A stretch of DNA of 50,039 bases from an uncultured Alphaproteobacteria bacterium. Lineage in GTDB: Bacteria; Pseudomonadota; Alphaproteobacteria; Sphingomonadales; Sphingomonadaceae. Under the pieces are notes generated by a model, which worked only from the letters and a program-made list of their open reading frames with translations, was not told where the DNA came from and did no database searches. How positions within the stretch are numbered: the first letter of the stretch is position 1; every line of letters starts with the position of its first letter. Where the stretch lies: positions 1-50,039 of the forward strand of contig CAIZNH010000004.1 in the NCBI GenBank assembly GCA_903934325.1, in the 5' to 3' direction. Both the position numbers and the translations under genes were made by a program. Below are positions 25,235-33,974 of the stretch, one piece after another.

Positions 25235-26374
25235 ATGTCCCATCAGCTCCACCGCACCGACGAATTGCAGCACGCGAGTTTCCTGCTGGTTCTGGCGGTG
25301 GTGAGCCTGTTGATGACGGTGATCGTGTGGCCCTTTGCCCAGCCGCTGCTGTGGGCGGCACTGGCCGCGATCATGTTCCAGCCGCTTTATCGCTGGATGC
25401 TGCGCAAGATGGGCGGGCGGCGCAATCCGGCGGCGATTTCCTCGCTGGGGGTGATTTTCTTCGCGGTGCTGGTGCCCGCGCTGTGGCTGGCAACGCTCGT
25501 GGTGCAGGAGGCGCTGGTGCTGGTCGCCACCTTGCAGGCCCAGCCGCTCGACCTCGCGACCAGCTTTGACCGCGCCTATGGCATGCTGCCGGAAGTCGCG
25601 CAGCAAGCGGTCGACCGTTCGGGCTGGGCCGACATGGCCAATGTGCAGACCAAGCTCGAAGGCCTGCTGGCCGAAAGCGCCGGGATGATCGCGTCCCAAG
25701 CGGTCTCGATCGGCAGCGGAGCGCTGGGCTTCCTGCTGGCCTTCAGCGTCGGGCTTTACGTGATGTTCTTCCTGCTGCGCGACGGCGAGCGGATCGGGCG
25801 CACGGTGCTGCGCACGATTCCCGTGGAACGCTCGATTTCCGAGCGGCTGGCGCAGCGGTTCCTCGGCATCGTGCGCGCGACGATCAAGGGATCGGGGGTC
25901 GTCGGGCTGGTGCAGGGCGTGCTGGCGGGGATCAGCTTCTTTATCGTCGGGCTGGAATCCGCACTGCTGTTCGGCGTGCTGACCACGGTCTTCGCGCTGG
26001 TGCCGGTGATCGGCGCGGGGGCAGTCTATGTGCCGGTCGGCCTGTGGCTGCTGATCGCGGGCGAGGCGTGGCAGGGCATCTTTGTGCTGGTGTTCGGCTT
26101 TGCGGTGATCTCCTCCTCCGACAACGTGCTGCGCCCGATTCTGGTGGGCCGCGACACGGGCATCCCGGACTGGATCATTCTGGTGACCACCCTGGGCGGG
26201 ATCAGCTTCCTCGGCTTTTCCGGCATCGTGCTCGGGCCGCTGGTGGCGGGGCTGTTCCTTGCCAGCTGGTCGATCCTGCAGGAACAGCGGGACGAGGATG
26301 CGCGGGCGACGGAGGACGAGATCGAGCCGATCACGGTCGACGCCTCGGGCCGCGCCGCCGCTTCGGCCGAGTGA
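25235..26374 (+). CDS. AI-2E family membrane transporter
   Basis: A 379-residue integral membrane protein of the PF01594 (AI-2 exporter/TqsA) family. It has two helices at the start, a soluble segment at about 100-150, then about five to six helices containing the family motifs SVGLYVMFFLLRDGERIGR, GLVQGVLAGISFFIVG and DNVLRPILVGRDTGIPDW. Members have been linked to AI-2 export or Na+/H+ exchange; the substrate here is unknown. It starts 11 bases after gyrB and ends with a polar tail, and the metallopeptidase gene begins 7 bases downstream, so the three are probably one unit. Confidence 0.9.
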   Translation: MSHQLHRTDELQHASFLLVLAVVSLLMTVIVWPFAQPLLWAALAAIMFQPLYRWMLRKMGGRRNPAAISSLGVIFFAVLVPALWLATLVVQEALVLVATLQAQPLDLATSFDRAYGMLPEVAQQAVDRSGWADMANVQTKLEGLLAESAGMIASQAVSIGSGALGFLLAFSVGLYVMFFLLRDGERIGRTVLRTIPVERSISERLAQRFLGIVRATIKGSGVVGLVQGVLAGISFFIVGLESALLFGVLTTVFALVPVIGAGAVYVPVGLWLLIAGEAWQGIFVLVFGFAVISSSDNVLRPILVGRDTGIPDWIILVTTLGGISFLGFSGIVLGPLVAGLFLASWSILQEQRDEDARATEDEIEPITVDASGRAAASAE

Positions 26375-26381
26375 GGCCGCG

Positions 26382-27155
26382 ATGCGATCGCTGACCCGCC
26401 CGGGCAGTCAGGCCGAAGCCGCAGGGCGCCTGCTGCTCGCGGGCCTTGTGGTGGTGATGCTGCCCGCCCTGCCTCTGGGCAATTACCTGATCTACCCCTT
26501 CGTGATCCTCACCACCTGGTTCCACGAGATGGGCCACGGCCTCACCGCGCTGGCCACCGGACAGGATTTCGAGCGGCTGATGATCTTCGCCAGCGGATCG
26601 GGCGTCGCCGAAAGCCGCATCGCCGGTGATGCCGCGCCCTGGGTGCCCGCCGCGATTGCCGCAGGCGGCCCGCTCGCACCGTGCCTTGTGGGCGCGCTGC
26701 TGATTTTCGCGAGCGCCTGGCGCAAGGCGTGGCGGCCGGTGCTGTGGCTGACCGCAGCGGCGATCATCGCCAGCGTGGTGATCTGGGTGCGCTCTCCGGT
26801 CGGCTATGCCGTGCTGCCGCTGGTGGCGGCGTGCCTTGCGCTGGTCGCATGGCGCGCCGGGCCGACCTTCACGCGCTTTACGCTCCAGTTCCTCGGCATT
26901 CTCGCGGCGATGAGCATGCTGCGGGACTTCCACTATCTCTTCACCCGCGAGGCGGTGATCGAAGGGCGCGCGGTTCTCTCCGACACCGGCCAGATCGGCG
27001 CTGTCACCGGCCTGCCTCACTGGGTGTGGGCGGCTGCAATCCTGCTGCTGTCTGCCGCGATGGTAGGGGCCGCCCTGAGGTTTGCGCTGGCCGAGAAGCG
27101 GCTCAACCCGCCGCGCCCGCTGCCGGCGAATGTGCTCCAGTTCCGGCGGGACTAA
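26382..27155 (+). CDS. M50-type membrane metallopeptidase
   Basis: A 257-residue integral membrane protein with the zinc motif HEMGH at residues 48-52 inside a membrane segment (YPFVILTTWFHEMGHGLTAL). This is typical of the M50B-like site-2-protease superfamily. Several further hydrophobic helices follow at about 95-240. The canonical second metal ligand (an N/D-P-G motif) is not obvious, so activity is not certain. Start at 26382 is supported by GAGG 5 bases upstream; the longer frame from 26259 lies inside the preceding gene. Likely substrates, if any, would be membrane proteins. Confidence 0.8.
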   Translation: MRSLTRPGSQAEAAGRLLLAGLVVVMLPALPLGNYLIYPFVILTTWFHEMGHGLTALATGQDFERLMIFASGSGVAESRIAGDAAPWVPAAIAAGGPLAPCLVGALLIFASAWRKAWRPVLWLTAAAIIASVVIWVRSPVGYAVLPLVAACLALVAWRAGPTFTRFTLQFLGILAAMSMLRDFHYLFTREAVIEGRAVLSDTGQIGAVTGLPHWVWAAAILLLSAAMVGAALRFALAEKRLNPPRPLPANVLQFRRD

Positions 27156-27220
27156 CCGGCAGCCCGGTTTGGCGCTTGTGTCAGTGGGGTGGCTTGTCCG
27201 CCTGCGGTAAACTCGGCCCC

Positions 27221-27730
27221 ATGGACATCACCGAAGTCGCCGACCGGCTCGCGATAGCCGAAACCCTTGCGCTCTATTGCCGCGGGATCGACCGCTGCGA
27301 CGCGGAGCAGCTTGCCGCAGTCTTCACCCCCGATGCGCGGATCGACTATGGCGACGGGGCAAAGCCGATTGCCGAGACCATCCCCGGGCTGATGGCAGGT
27401 CTGGGCTCGATGCGGCTGACCCAGCACAACATCTCCAACACCGTGATGCGCCTGTCAGGCGAGACCGCGCGGGCCGAGACCAATTGCGTCGCGCTGCACA
27501 TCATCCCGACGCCCGACGGCGAGATCGAGCTCGTGGTCGGCGGCCGCTATCTTGATCGGCTGGTGAAGCTGGAGGGTCGCTGGCGGATTGCCGAGCGGCT
27601 CTATGTGATGGACTGGAACCGCACCTCCCCCGCCACGATGCAGCTGGCGGGCGGATTGTTCGACGGCTTGCAGCGCCGCGGCGCGCGGGTGCCGGAGGAT
27701 CCTTCGGTCGCTTGGTGGGAAGAAGGTTAG
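27221..27730 (+). CDS. NTF2/SnoaL-like domain protein
   Basis: A 169-residue protein with the cone-shaped NTF2-like fold of the SnoaL_4 type (PF13577): an N-terminal helix pair ADRLAIAETLALYCRGIDRC, the VFTPDARIDYGD strand, QHNISNTVMRL and a closing sheet WRIAERLYVMDWNR. Members include dehydratases, isomerases and ring-hydroxylating dioxygenase small-subunit relatives. The aspartate in the DRCDAEQL helix and the histidine in QHNI are at positions often catalytic, but no reaction can be assigned. Its stop codon overlaps that of the convergent TetR gene by three bases. Confidence 0.85.
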   Translation: MDITEVADRLAIAETLALYCRGIDRCDAEQLAAVFTPDARIDYGDGAKPIAETIPGLMAGLGSMRLTQHNISNTVMRLSGETARAETNCVALHIIPTPDGEIELVVGGRYLDRLVKLEGRWRIAERLYVMDWNRTSPATMQLAGGLFDGLQRRGARVPEDPSVAWWEEG

Positions 27731-28365
27731 AACGCCACTTTCAGCGTGTTCACACCCGAGGCATCGGTCCCAGCCTCGCCCGACAGGCCGATGAACATCG
27801 TGTCGACGATCCGCGCGAGCTTCTTCTCGGTCAGCTTGTCACCCAGATAAATCAGCGCATCGGGCAGGGTATAGTTGCTGATCATCTGGTTGATCAGCGA
27901 CAGCGCCTCGTCAATCTCCAGCCCGGCAAAGAAGCCTTCGGCCTGGGCTTCGGCGATCAACTCGCACAGGTAGTGGTCGGCGAGATCGACATAGGAGCGC
28001 ACCCGCTCGAAATTGGCCGCGCCCATCTCGCACAGGATGGTGAAGTGCTCCGGATCATCGCGGAAACGGCCCTGCGAGATGATGAAGCGGCGGCGGAAAA
28101 ACTCGTACATCTTGCGCTGCGGCGGGAGGTGCGAGGCCAGCACTTCCTCCATCACCGCCATATGCGGGGCGAGCCACGTCTGTGCAACGGCATCGAACAG
28201 ATCGTCATAATCGTCGAACAGCGCCTCGAACCGCGCGCGGGTGAGGCCGCTTTCGGCCATCGCCACGGTCCACGCAATCTCGGACCCGCGTTCCTTCACG
28301 AGATCGAGCACGTGGCGGGCGACGCGTTCGCGTTCCTGATCGCGCAAGGTCGGGTTCAAAGCCAT
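27727..28365 (-). CDS. TetR/AcrR family transcriptional regulator
   Basis: A 212-residue protein with an N-terminal TetR-type helix-turn-helix: ERVARHVLDLVKERGSEIAW, then MAESGLTRARFEALFDDYDD. An all-helical ligand-binding domain follows, containing RRRFIISQGRFRDDPEHF and a C-terminal dimerisation helix. The inducer and targets are unknown; by position it might control the convergent gyrB-linked genes or the membrane genes to its right. The ATG at 28365 has an AAGGAG ribosome-binding site. An 11-residue upstream extension to 28398 is not needed. Confidence 0.85.
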   Translation of the reverse strand: MALNPTLRDQERERVARHVLDLVKERGSEIAWTVAMAESGLTRARFEALFDDYDDLFDAVAQTWLAPHMAVMEEVLASHLPPQRKMYEFFRRRFIISQGRFRDDPEHFTILCEMGAANFERVRSYVDLADHYLCELIAEAQAEGFFAGLEIDEALSLINQMISNYTLPDALIYLGDKLTEKKLARIVDTMFIGLSGEAGTDASGVNTLKVAF

Positions 28366-28488
28366 GGGTCCGCGCGTCTCCTTGATCTGGCGCAACATAG
28401 GCCAGACAGACGCAAGCTTAAAGGGTCAGCCCAAGATTTTTGTGCGGCGCAGCAATGCCGTTCGTCGATTAGCGCGCCTTTTGGCCCG

Positions 28489-29286
28489 TCACACCACCGG
28501 CGGCATGGGGAAGAAGGTCGAGGTCTTGCGCATATAGACCGCGTATTTGTTGCCCTTGGTCTTGTGGAGGTTCTTCTCCATCATGTTCACGCCCGACCAG
28601 CGCATCAGCGTGAAGCTGAGGAACAGCGGCCCGGCCACCGTGGCCGCGGCATATGCCCAGCCGGCCGCGGCGCAGGTCAGCCAGATGCCCCACCAGGCGC
28701 AGAAATCGCCGAAATAATTGGGGTGGCGGGTGTAGCGCCACAGTCCGGTGTCGAGCACATAGCCCTTGTTGCTCGGGTCCGCCCGGAAACGCGACAGCTG
28801 CCAGTCACCGACCCATTCGAAGAACACGCCAAGGCACCACAGGGCAAAGCCGCCCCAGGCCAGCGGGGTGATCGGGGCAGGCGCGGGGCTGGCGAGGATG
28901 CCGACCTGCGCCGGGCTGGAGACCAGCAGCAGCAGCCCCGCCTGCATCAGCCACACACGGGTGAGCGTCGCTTGCGCAAACCGGCCCTGTTCGCGCGCGC
29001 CCTTGAGCATGTGGCGATAGCGCCGGTCCTCGCCCTCGCGCCGCCAGCGGCGGAACAGGTAGACGCCGAGGCGCAGGCCCCAGGCCACCGTCATTCCCAT
29101 GATCAGCGTGCCGAGATCGCCCGGCCCGCCCGGCACGTGCAGCCAGCTCATGAAGGCCACAAGCGCCATCCCCGCGCCCCAGAAGGCGTCGATGAAGCTC
29201 ACATCATCGATCTTCACGCTGATGCGCCACTGGATCAGCACCAGCACGAGCACCACGGCGGCATTCAGAGCGAGCGCCTCAAACAT
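28489..29286 (-). CDS. DUF1295 membrane protein (steroid 5-alpha-reductase-like)
   Basis: A 265-residue protein with six to seven membrane helices and the C-terminal signature of the DUF1295/isoprenylcysteine-methyltransferase-like superfamily: GLWRYTRHPNYFGDFCAWWG, then MRWSGVNMMEKNL. Relatives reduce steroid-like double bonds or methylate membrane substrates using NADPH or SAM bound through the RHPNY region. The actual reaction is unknown. Its ATG at 29286 overlaps the stop of the acyltransferase gene by 8 bases, so the two are translationally coupled and probably act on lipids together. Confidence 0.88.
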   Translation of the reverse strand: MFEALALNAAVVLVLVLIQWRISVKIDDVSFIDAFWGAGMALVAFMSWLHVPGGPGDLGTLIMGMTVAWGLRLGVYLFRRWRREGEDRRYRHMLKGAREQGRFAQATLTRVWLMQAGLLLLVSSPAQVGILASPAPAPITPLAWGGFALWCLGVFFEWVGDWQLSRFRADPSNKGYVLDTGLWRYTRHPNYFGDFCAWWGIWLTCAAAGWAYAAATVAGPLFLSFTLMRWSGVNMMEKNLHKTKGNKYAVYMRKTSTFFPMPPVV

Positions 29287-29908
29287 CGTTCTTCCCCGCG
29301 ATAATGTCGCGCGCCTGCTGTTCGAGCACCTTGAACCTTTCGTAATCGGGAAGCTTGGAGCGGAACCACTCGGCAATCTTGAGCAGGTCCTCGCCGTAAT
29401 TGCCGGTCGGCATCATCGGCGGGCCGAAGCTGATGCGCTTGTGCACATTGTCGGCAAAGGCCGGGACGATCGGCACATTGGCCGCCCGCGCGATGTGGTA
29501 GAAGCCGGACTTCCACTTGCCGTCGCTCTTGCGGGTGCCCTCGCAGGCGATCACCAGCGCGAGTTCATCACGCGCGGCGAATTCGGCGGCGACCTGTTCG
29601 GTGGCGTTGAGGCGGCTGCGGCGATCGACCGGAATCCCGCCCATGTCGAACATGAAGTTCTTCATCAGCCCCTGGAACAGCGTGTGCTTGCCCATGAAAT
29701 TGGGCTTCACGCCCTCTTCATGCGTCGCGCCGGTGAAAAACACGAAATCCCAGTTGGAAGTATGCGGCGCGCCCGCCAGCACATATTTCTTGAGATGCCT
29801 GGGCAGCGGATCGACGACCTTCCAGCCCTGTGCGTACCAGATCGCAAGAATGATCCGGCGCACGATGCGCGACAGCAGCGTCGGCTTGCGGTGGTGGTTA
29901 TACGGCAA
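29279..29908 (-). CDS. PlsC-like acyltransferase (1-acylglycerol-3-phosphate acyltransferase family)
   Basis: A 209-residue acyltransferase with the catalytic HxxxxD motif HTSNWD at residues 49-54 and the substrate motif CEGTRKSDGKWKSGFYHIA, a variant of the usual EGTRS. This variant is typical of short family members that do not belong to the main PlsC set. An N-terminal amphipathic helix (LLSRIVRRIILAIWYAQ) would attach it to the membrane. The start is a TTG at 29908 with GGGGAGAG upstream; no ATG is available before the conserved region. It is coupled to the downstream DUF1295 gene. Confidence 0.87.
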   Translation of the reverse strand: MPYNHHRKPTLLSRIVRRIILAIWYAQGWKVVDPLPRHLKKYVLAGAPHTSNWDFVFFTGATHEEGVKPNFMGKHTLFQGLMKNFMFDMGGIPVDRRSRLNATEQVAAEFAARDELALVIACEGTRKSDGKWKSGFYHIARAANVPIVPAFADNVHKRISFGPPMMPTGNYGEDLLKIAEWFRSKLPDYERFKVLEQQARDIIAGKNDV

Positions 29909-29989
29909 TGGCTAATCTCTCCCCACGCGTGTCTGCCCGCATTATAAGGCGTTACGCAAGGGGGCCGGGTGGGGTTTCAGACAGGCTGT

Positions 29990-31597
29990 TTACATCCGGA
30001 ACACGCCGAAGGCCGGTCGTTCGGCAATCGGGGCTTCGAGACACGCCGAAAGCGCCAGCCCCAACACATCGCGGGTCTGCACCGGATCGACCACGCCGTC
30101 GTCCCACAACCGGGCGGTGGCGTAATATGGGTTGCCCTCGTCCTCATACTTCTGGCGGATCGGGGCCTTGAAGGCCTCGGCCTCGCGCTCGTCCCACTTG
30201 TCGGCGTCGCGGTGGACGGTGGCGAGGACGGATGCGGCCTGCTCTCCGCCCATCACGCTGATGCGGGCATTGGGCCAGGTGAACATGAAGCGGGGCGAGT
30301 AGGCGCGGCCGCACATCCCGTAATTGCCCGCACCAAAGCTGCCGCCGATCACCACGGTGACCTTGGGCACGGTCGCGGTGGCGACGGCGGTGACGAGCTT
30401 TGCGCCATGCTTGGCGATGCCCTCCGCCTCGTATTTCCCGCCGACCATGAAGCCCGAGATGTTCTGGAGGAACAGCAGCGGAATGCGCCGCTGGCAGGCC
30501 AGCTCGATGAAATGCGCGCCCTTCTGCGCGCTCTCGGAGAACAGCACGCCGTTATTGGCGAGGATCGCGACCGGCATCCCCCAGATATGGGCAAAGCCGC
30601 AGACGAGGGTGGCACCGTAATGCGCCTTGAACTCGTGGAACTCGCTGCCGTCGACCAGCCGCGCGATCACTTCCTTCACATCATAGGGCGCGCGCGCATC
30701 CTCGGGAATGAGGGCGTAGAGGTCTTCGGCGTCGAACTTCGGCGGGCGCGGGTCTTTCAGTGCCAAATCGACCGCCGCGCCGGTATTCGCGCCAAGGTGG
30801 CTGACGATATCGCGCACGATGGTGAGCGCGTGCTCGTCGTTCTCGGCCAGATGATCGACCACGCCGGACTTCTTGGCGTGCAAGTCACCGCCGCCCAAGT
30901 CTTCGGCGCTGATTTCCTCGCCCGTCGCGGCCTTCACCAGCGGCGGTCCGGCGAGGAAGATCGTGCCCTGATTGCGCACGATCACGCTCTCGTCCGACAT
31001 GGCGGGCACATAGGCACCGCCCGCAGTGCAGCTGCCCATCACGCAGGCGATCTGGGGGATTCCGAGGGCGCTCATGTTCGCCTGATTGAAGAAGATGCGC
31101 CCGAAGTGGTCGCGGTCGGGGAAGACCTCGGCCTGATGCGGCAGGTTCGCCCCGCCGCTATCGACGAGGTAGATGCACGGCAGGCGGTTCTCCTGCGCGA
31201 TCTCCTGCGCGCGCAGGTGCTTCTTGACCGTCATCGGGTAATAGGTGCCGCCCTTCACGGTCGCGTCATTGCACACGATCATGCACTGGCGGCCCGAGAC
31301 GCGCCCCACCCCGGTGATGATCGAGGCACCGTTGACGTCGCCCTCGTACATCCCGTTCGCCGCAAGCTGGCCCACTTCAAGGAAGGGCGAGCCCGGATCG
31401 AGCAGCCGCTCCACCCGCTCCCGCGGGAGCAGCTTGCCGCGCGAGACGTGCCGCTCGCGATGCTTCTCCGGCCCGCCGAGCGCGGCCTCGGCCACGGCGG
31501 CGCGGAGTTGCTGCGCCAGCGCGTGGTTATGCGCAAAGCGGGCCTTGGCCTCGGGGCTTTCGCGGTCGAGCTTGGTGGTGAGGGTGGGGGCGGTCAT
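29990..31597 (-). CDS. mccB: Methylcrotonyl-CoA carboxylase, beta (carboxyltransferase) subunit
   Basis: A 535-residue carboxyltransferase of biotin-dependent acyl-CoA carboxylases. The two crotonase-fold halves are visible, with oxyanion-hole segments [16 protein letters not shown] in the first half and [16 protein letters not shown] in the second, and the [20 protein letters not shown] segment. Close linkage to isovaleryl-CoA dehydrogenase and overall similarity to MccB favour 3-methylcrotonyl-CoA over propionyl- or geranyl-CoA as substrate. The biotin-carrying alpha subunit is not in the window and may lie elsewhere. The ATG at 31597 has an AAGGA ribosome-binding site 8 bases upstream. It is last in the operon with the PhnA-domain gene and ivd. 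Confidence 0.93.
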   Translation of the reverse strand: MTAPTLTTKLDRESPEAKARFAHNHALAQQLRAAVAEAALGGPEKHRERHVSRGKLLPRERVERLLDPGSPFLEVGQLAANGMYEGDVNGASIITGVGRVSGRQCMIVCNDATVKGGTYYPMTVKKHLRAQEIAQENRLPCIYLVDSGGANLPHQAEVFPDRDHFGRIFFNQANMSALGIPQIACVMGSCTAGGAYVPAMSDESVIVRNQGTIFLAGPPLVKAATGEEISAEDLGGGDLHAKKSGVVDHLAENDEHALTIVRDIVSHLGANTGAAVDLALKDPRPPKFDAEDLYALIPEDARAPYDVKEVIARLVDGSEFHEFKAHYGATLVCGFAHIWGMPVAILANNGVLFSESAQKGAHFIELACQRRIPLLFLQNISGFMVGGKYEAEGIAKHGAKLVTAVATATVPKVTVVIGGSFGAGNYGMCGRAYSPRFMFTWPNARISVMGGEQAASVLATVHRDADKWDEREAEAFKAPIRQKYEDEGNPYYATARLWDDGVVDPVQTRDVLGLALSACLEAPIAERPAFGVFRM

Positions 31598-31607
31598 AGT
31601 GTCGTCC

Positions 31608-31928
31608 TTAGCGTTTCCGCACAAACTCGGCGCGCAGCACAAGGCCTTTGATGCCGGGGTATTTGCAGTCGATCTCCTGCGCGTCGCCGGTCAGGCGGAT
31701 CGACTTGATCAGCGTGCCCTGCTTCAGCGTCTGGCCAGCGCCCTTGACCTCGAGGTCCTTGATCAGCGTCACCGCATCGCCGTCAGCCAACAGGTTGCCG
31801 ACCGCGTCGCGCACCTCGACCGCGTCCTCAGCCGCCTGCTTGGCCGCGAGCTCGGACGCGGGCAGCCACTCGCCGCTCGCCTCGTCATAGACGTAGTCTT
31901 CGCCAGAATCTTCGACGCCGCCGCTCAC
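31608..31928 (-). CDS. PhnA/YjdM-type protein without zinc ribbon
   Basis: A 106-residue protein whose C-terminal 65 residues are a clear PhnA domain: [20 protein letters not shown], then the [18 protein letters not shown] strand and the closing [13 protein letters not shown]. coli YjdM has an N-terminal zinc ribbon with two CxxC pairs. Here that part is replaced by [20 protein letters not shown], with no cysteines, so zinc binding is lost. The function of the family is uncertain; the old link to phosphonate use is not supported by this context. Its ATG overlaps the stop of ivd by 4 bases, and mccB begins 10 bases after it, so it is the middle gene of a leucine-degradation operon. Confidence 0.85.
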   Translation of the reverse strand: MSGGVEDSGEDYVYDEASGEWLPASELAAKQAAEDAVEVRDAVGNLLADGDAVTLIKDLEVKGAGQTLKQGTLIKSIRLTGDAQEIDCKYPGIKGLVLRAEFVRKR

Positions 31929-33091
31929 CCAGCCGCCCCGATCAATTCGCGCCCGATCAGCATCCGGCGGATCTCGTTCGTCCCCGCGCCGATGTCGAGC
32001 AGCTTGGCGTCCCGCATATACCGCTCCACCGGCCAGTCGGTGGTGTAGCCCGCACCGCCCAGCGCCTGCACGCTCTCGGCGGCGACCTTGAAGGCGTTCT
32101 CGGAAGCCAGCAAAATCACCCCCGCCGCATCGAAGCGTGTCGTCTGCCCTGCGTCACACGCCTTGGCGACCGCATAGGTGTAGGCGCGGGCGGATTGCAG
32201 GGCGACATACATGTCGGCGACCTTGGCCTGCATCAGCTGGAACGAGCCAATCGGCTTACCGAACTGCTTGCGATCGCGCAGGTAGGGGATCACCGTGTCG
32301 AGGCACGCCTGCATGATGCCGAGTTGCAATCCGGCGAGCACCACGCGCTCGTAATCCAGCCCGCTCATCAGCACGCCCACGCCGCCATTAAGCGGCCCCA
32401 TGATGCGATCTTCGGGCACGAAGCAGTCGTTGAAGACCAGCTCGGCAGTGGGCGAGCCCTTCATGCCGACCTTGGAAATCTTCTGGCCGATGGCAAAGCC
32501 CTCGTCGCCCTTCTCGATCAGGAAGGCGGTGATGCCGCGCGACCCGGCGTGGCCATCGGTCTTGGCATAGACCACCAGCGTATCGGCCTCGGGCGCGTTG
32601 GTGATCCAGAACTTGGTGCCGTTGAGGACGTATCCGCCCTGAACCGCGTCGGCCTTCAGCTTCATCGAGACCACGTCGCTGCCCGCGCCAGCCTCGGACA
32701 TGGCCAGCGAGCCAACGTGTTCGCCTGAGATCAGCTTGGGCAGGTATTTCGCCTTCTGCTCGTCATTCCCCCAGCGGCGGATCTGGTTGAGGCAGAGGTT
32801 CGAGTGCGCGCCGTAGGAAAGGCCGATGCTGGCGCTCGCGCGCGACACCTCTTCGACCGCGATCACGTGTTCGAGATAGCCGAGCCCCAGCCCGCCCCAT
32901 TCCTCTTCCACGGTGATGCCGTGGAGACCCAGCGCGCCCATCGGCTCCCACAGCTCGCGCGGAAAACGATCATCGCGGTCGGTGCGGTCAGCCAGCGGCA
33001 TGATCTGCTCGTCGGCGAAGCGCGCGGCGCTGTCGCGGATCATCTCCGCTGCCTCGCCAAGCTGGAAGTCGAAATCGGGGGTGGCGCGCAT
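31925..33091 (-). CDS. ivd: Isovaleryl-CoA dehydrogenase
   Basis: A 388-residue FAD acyl-CoA dehydrogenase that converts isovaleryl-CoA to 3-methylcrotonyl-CoA in leucine breakdown. It has the family motifs SLAMSEAGAGSDVVSMKLKA and FWITNAPEADTLVVYAKTD. The catalytic glutamate is in the isovaleryl-type position, SGLDYERVVLAG, rather than in the C-terminal position of other acyl-CoA dehydrogenases. The C-terminal ALGGAGYTTDWPVERYMRDA and GTNEIRRMLIGRELI complete the fold. The ATG at 33091 starts the conserved sequence; the open frame to 33214 is not needed. It is the first gene of the ivd, PhnA-domain, mccB operon and is divergent from the ABC importer. Confidence 0.94.
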   Translation of the reverse strand: MRATPDFDFQLGEAAEMIRDSAARFADEQIMPLADRTDRDDRFPRELWEPMGALGLHGITVEEEWGGLGLGYLEHVIAVEEVSRASASIGLSYGAHSNLCLNQIRRWGNDEQKAKYLPKLISGEHVGSLAMSEAGAGSDVVSMKLKADAVQGGYVLNGTKFWITNAPEADTLVVYAKTDGHAGSRGITAFLIEKGDEGFAIGQKISKVGMKGSPTAELVFNDCFVPEDRIMGPLNGGVGVLMSGLDYERVVLAGLQLGIMQACLDTVIPYLRDRKQFGKPIGSFQLMQAKVADMYVALQSARAYTYAVAKACDAGQTTRFDAAGVILLASENAFKVAAESVQALGGAGYTTDWPVERYMRDAKLLDIGAGTNEIRRMLIGRELIGAAG

Positions 33092-33203
33092 TTTATGTCC
33101 TGCGAGTGTAATGATGTTCTGCGCACCCGCATAGCAAGCCGCCGGCGAAAGGCCAATCGCCTGCGCTGGCGCATTGCAATCTTCGAAGCTAGGGATGCCA
33201 GAG

Positions 33204-33974
33204 ATGACCGCCATTCCACCCCTGCTGGTGTTCGAGCACGCCGCGCGCGCCTATGGCGACAGCGTGGCGGTGGCGGGCGTTTCCTGCGCCATCGCGGCGG
33301 GCAGCTTTGTGGCGCTGGTGGGCGCATCGGGTTCGGGCAAGTCGACGCTGCTCAAGATGGTCAACACCCTCGTCACGCCCACCGGCGGGCGCGTGCTGTT
33401 CGGCGGAGAGGATGTGACGGCGCTGAGCCCCTCCCGCCTGCGCCGCCGGGTGGGCTATGTGTTTCAGGGCATCGGGCTGTTCCCGCATTTCTCGGTCGCG
33501 GAGAATATCGCCATCGGCCCGCGCCTCACCGGCGAGAAACTGCCGCCCGCCCGCATTGCCGAGCTGCTCGCGCTGGTCGAACTCGATCCCGCGCTCGCCA
33601 GCCGCATGCCCGATGAGCTTTCCGGCGGGCAGCGCCAGCGGGTCGGCGTGGCGCGCGCGCTGGCGGGCGAGCCCGAACTCCTCATCATGGACGAGCCCTT
33701 CGGCGCGCTCGATCCCGTCACCCGCGACGCGCTGGGCCGCAAGGTGCGCGAGCTGCACGTGGCGCTTGGCCTCACCACGGTGATGGTCACCCACGACATG
33801 GCCGAGGCGCTGCTGCTGGCAGACCGGGTGCTGGTGATGGACAAGGGCGAGCTGGTGGCGGACGAGACCCCGCGCGCCTTGCTGGCTGGTGCCGGGGGCG
33901 AGGTCGCCCAGCGGCTGGTCGCCGTGCCGCGCCATCAGGCCGAGGCGCTGGCACTGATGGAGCGGGGCGCCTGA
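33204..33974 (+). CDS. ABC importer ATPase (osmoprotectant/EgtV type)
   Basis: A 256-residue ABC ATPase with Walker A GASGSGKST, Q-loop YVFQGIGLFPHFSVAENI, signature LSGGQRQRVGVARAL, Walker B LLIMDEPFGALD and H-loop VTHDMAEAL. The layout is that of the ProV/OpuCA/EgtV group serving quaternary-amine importers, but the C-terminal CBS domains of OpuA and OpuCA are absent. ATGs occur at 33195 and 33204; AGGG lies directly against the first and 9 bases from the second, so 33204 is chosen. Its stop overlaps the start of the fused permease gene by one base (TGATG). Confidence 0.9.
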   Translation: MTAIPPLLVFEHAARAYGDSVAVAGVSCAIAAGSFVALVGASGSGKSTLLKMVNTLVTPTGGRVLFGGEDVTALSPSRLRRRVGYVFQGIGLFPHFSVAENIAIGPRLTGEKLPPARIAELLALVELDPALASRMPDELSGGQRQRVGVARALAGEPELLIMDEPFGALDPVTRDALGRKVRELHVALGLTTVMVTHDMAEALLLADRVLVMDKGELVADETPRALLAGAGGEVAQRLVAVPRHQAEALALMERGA

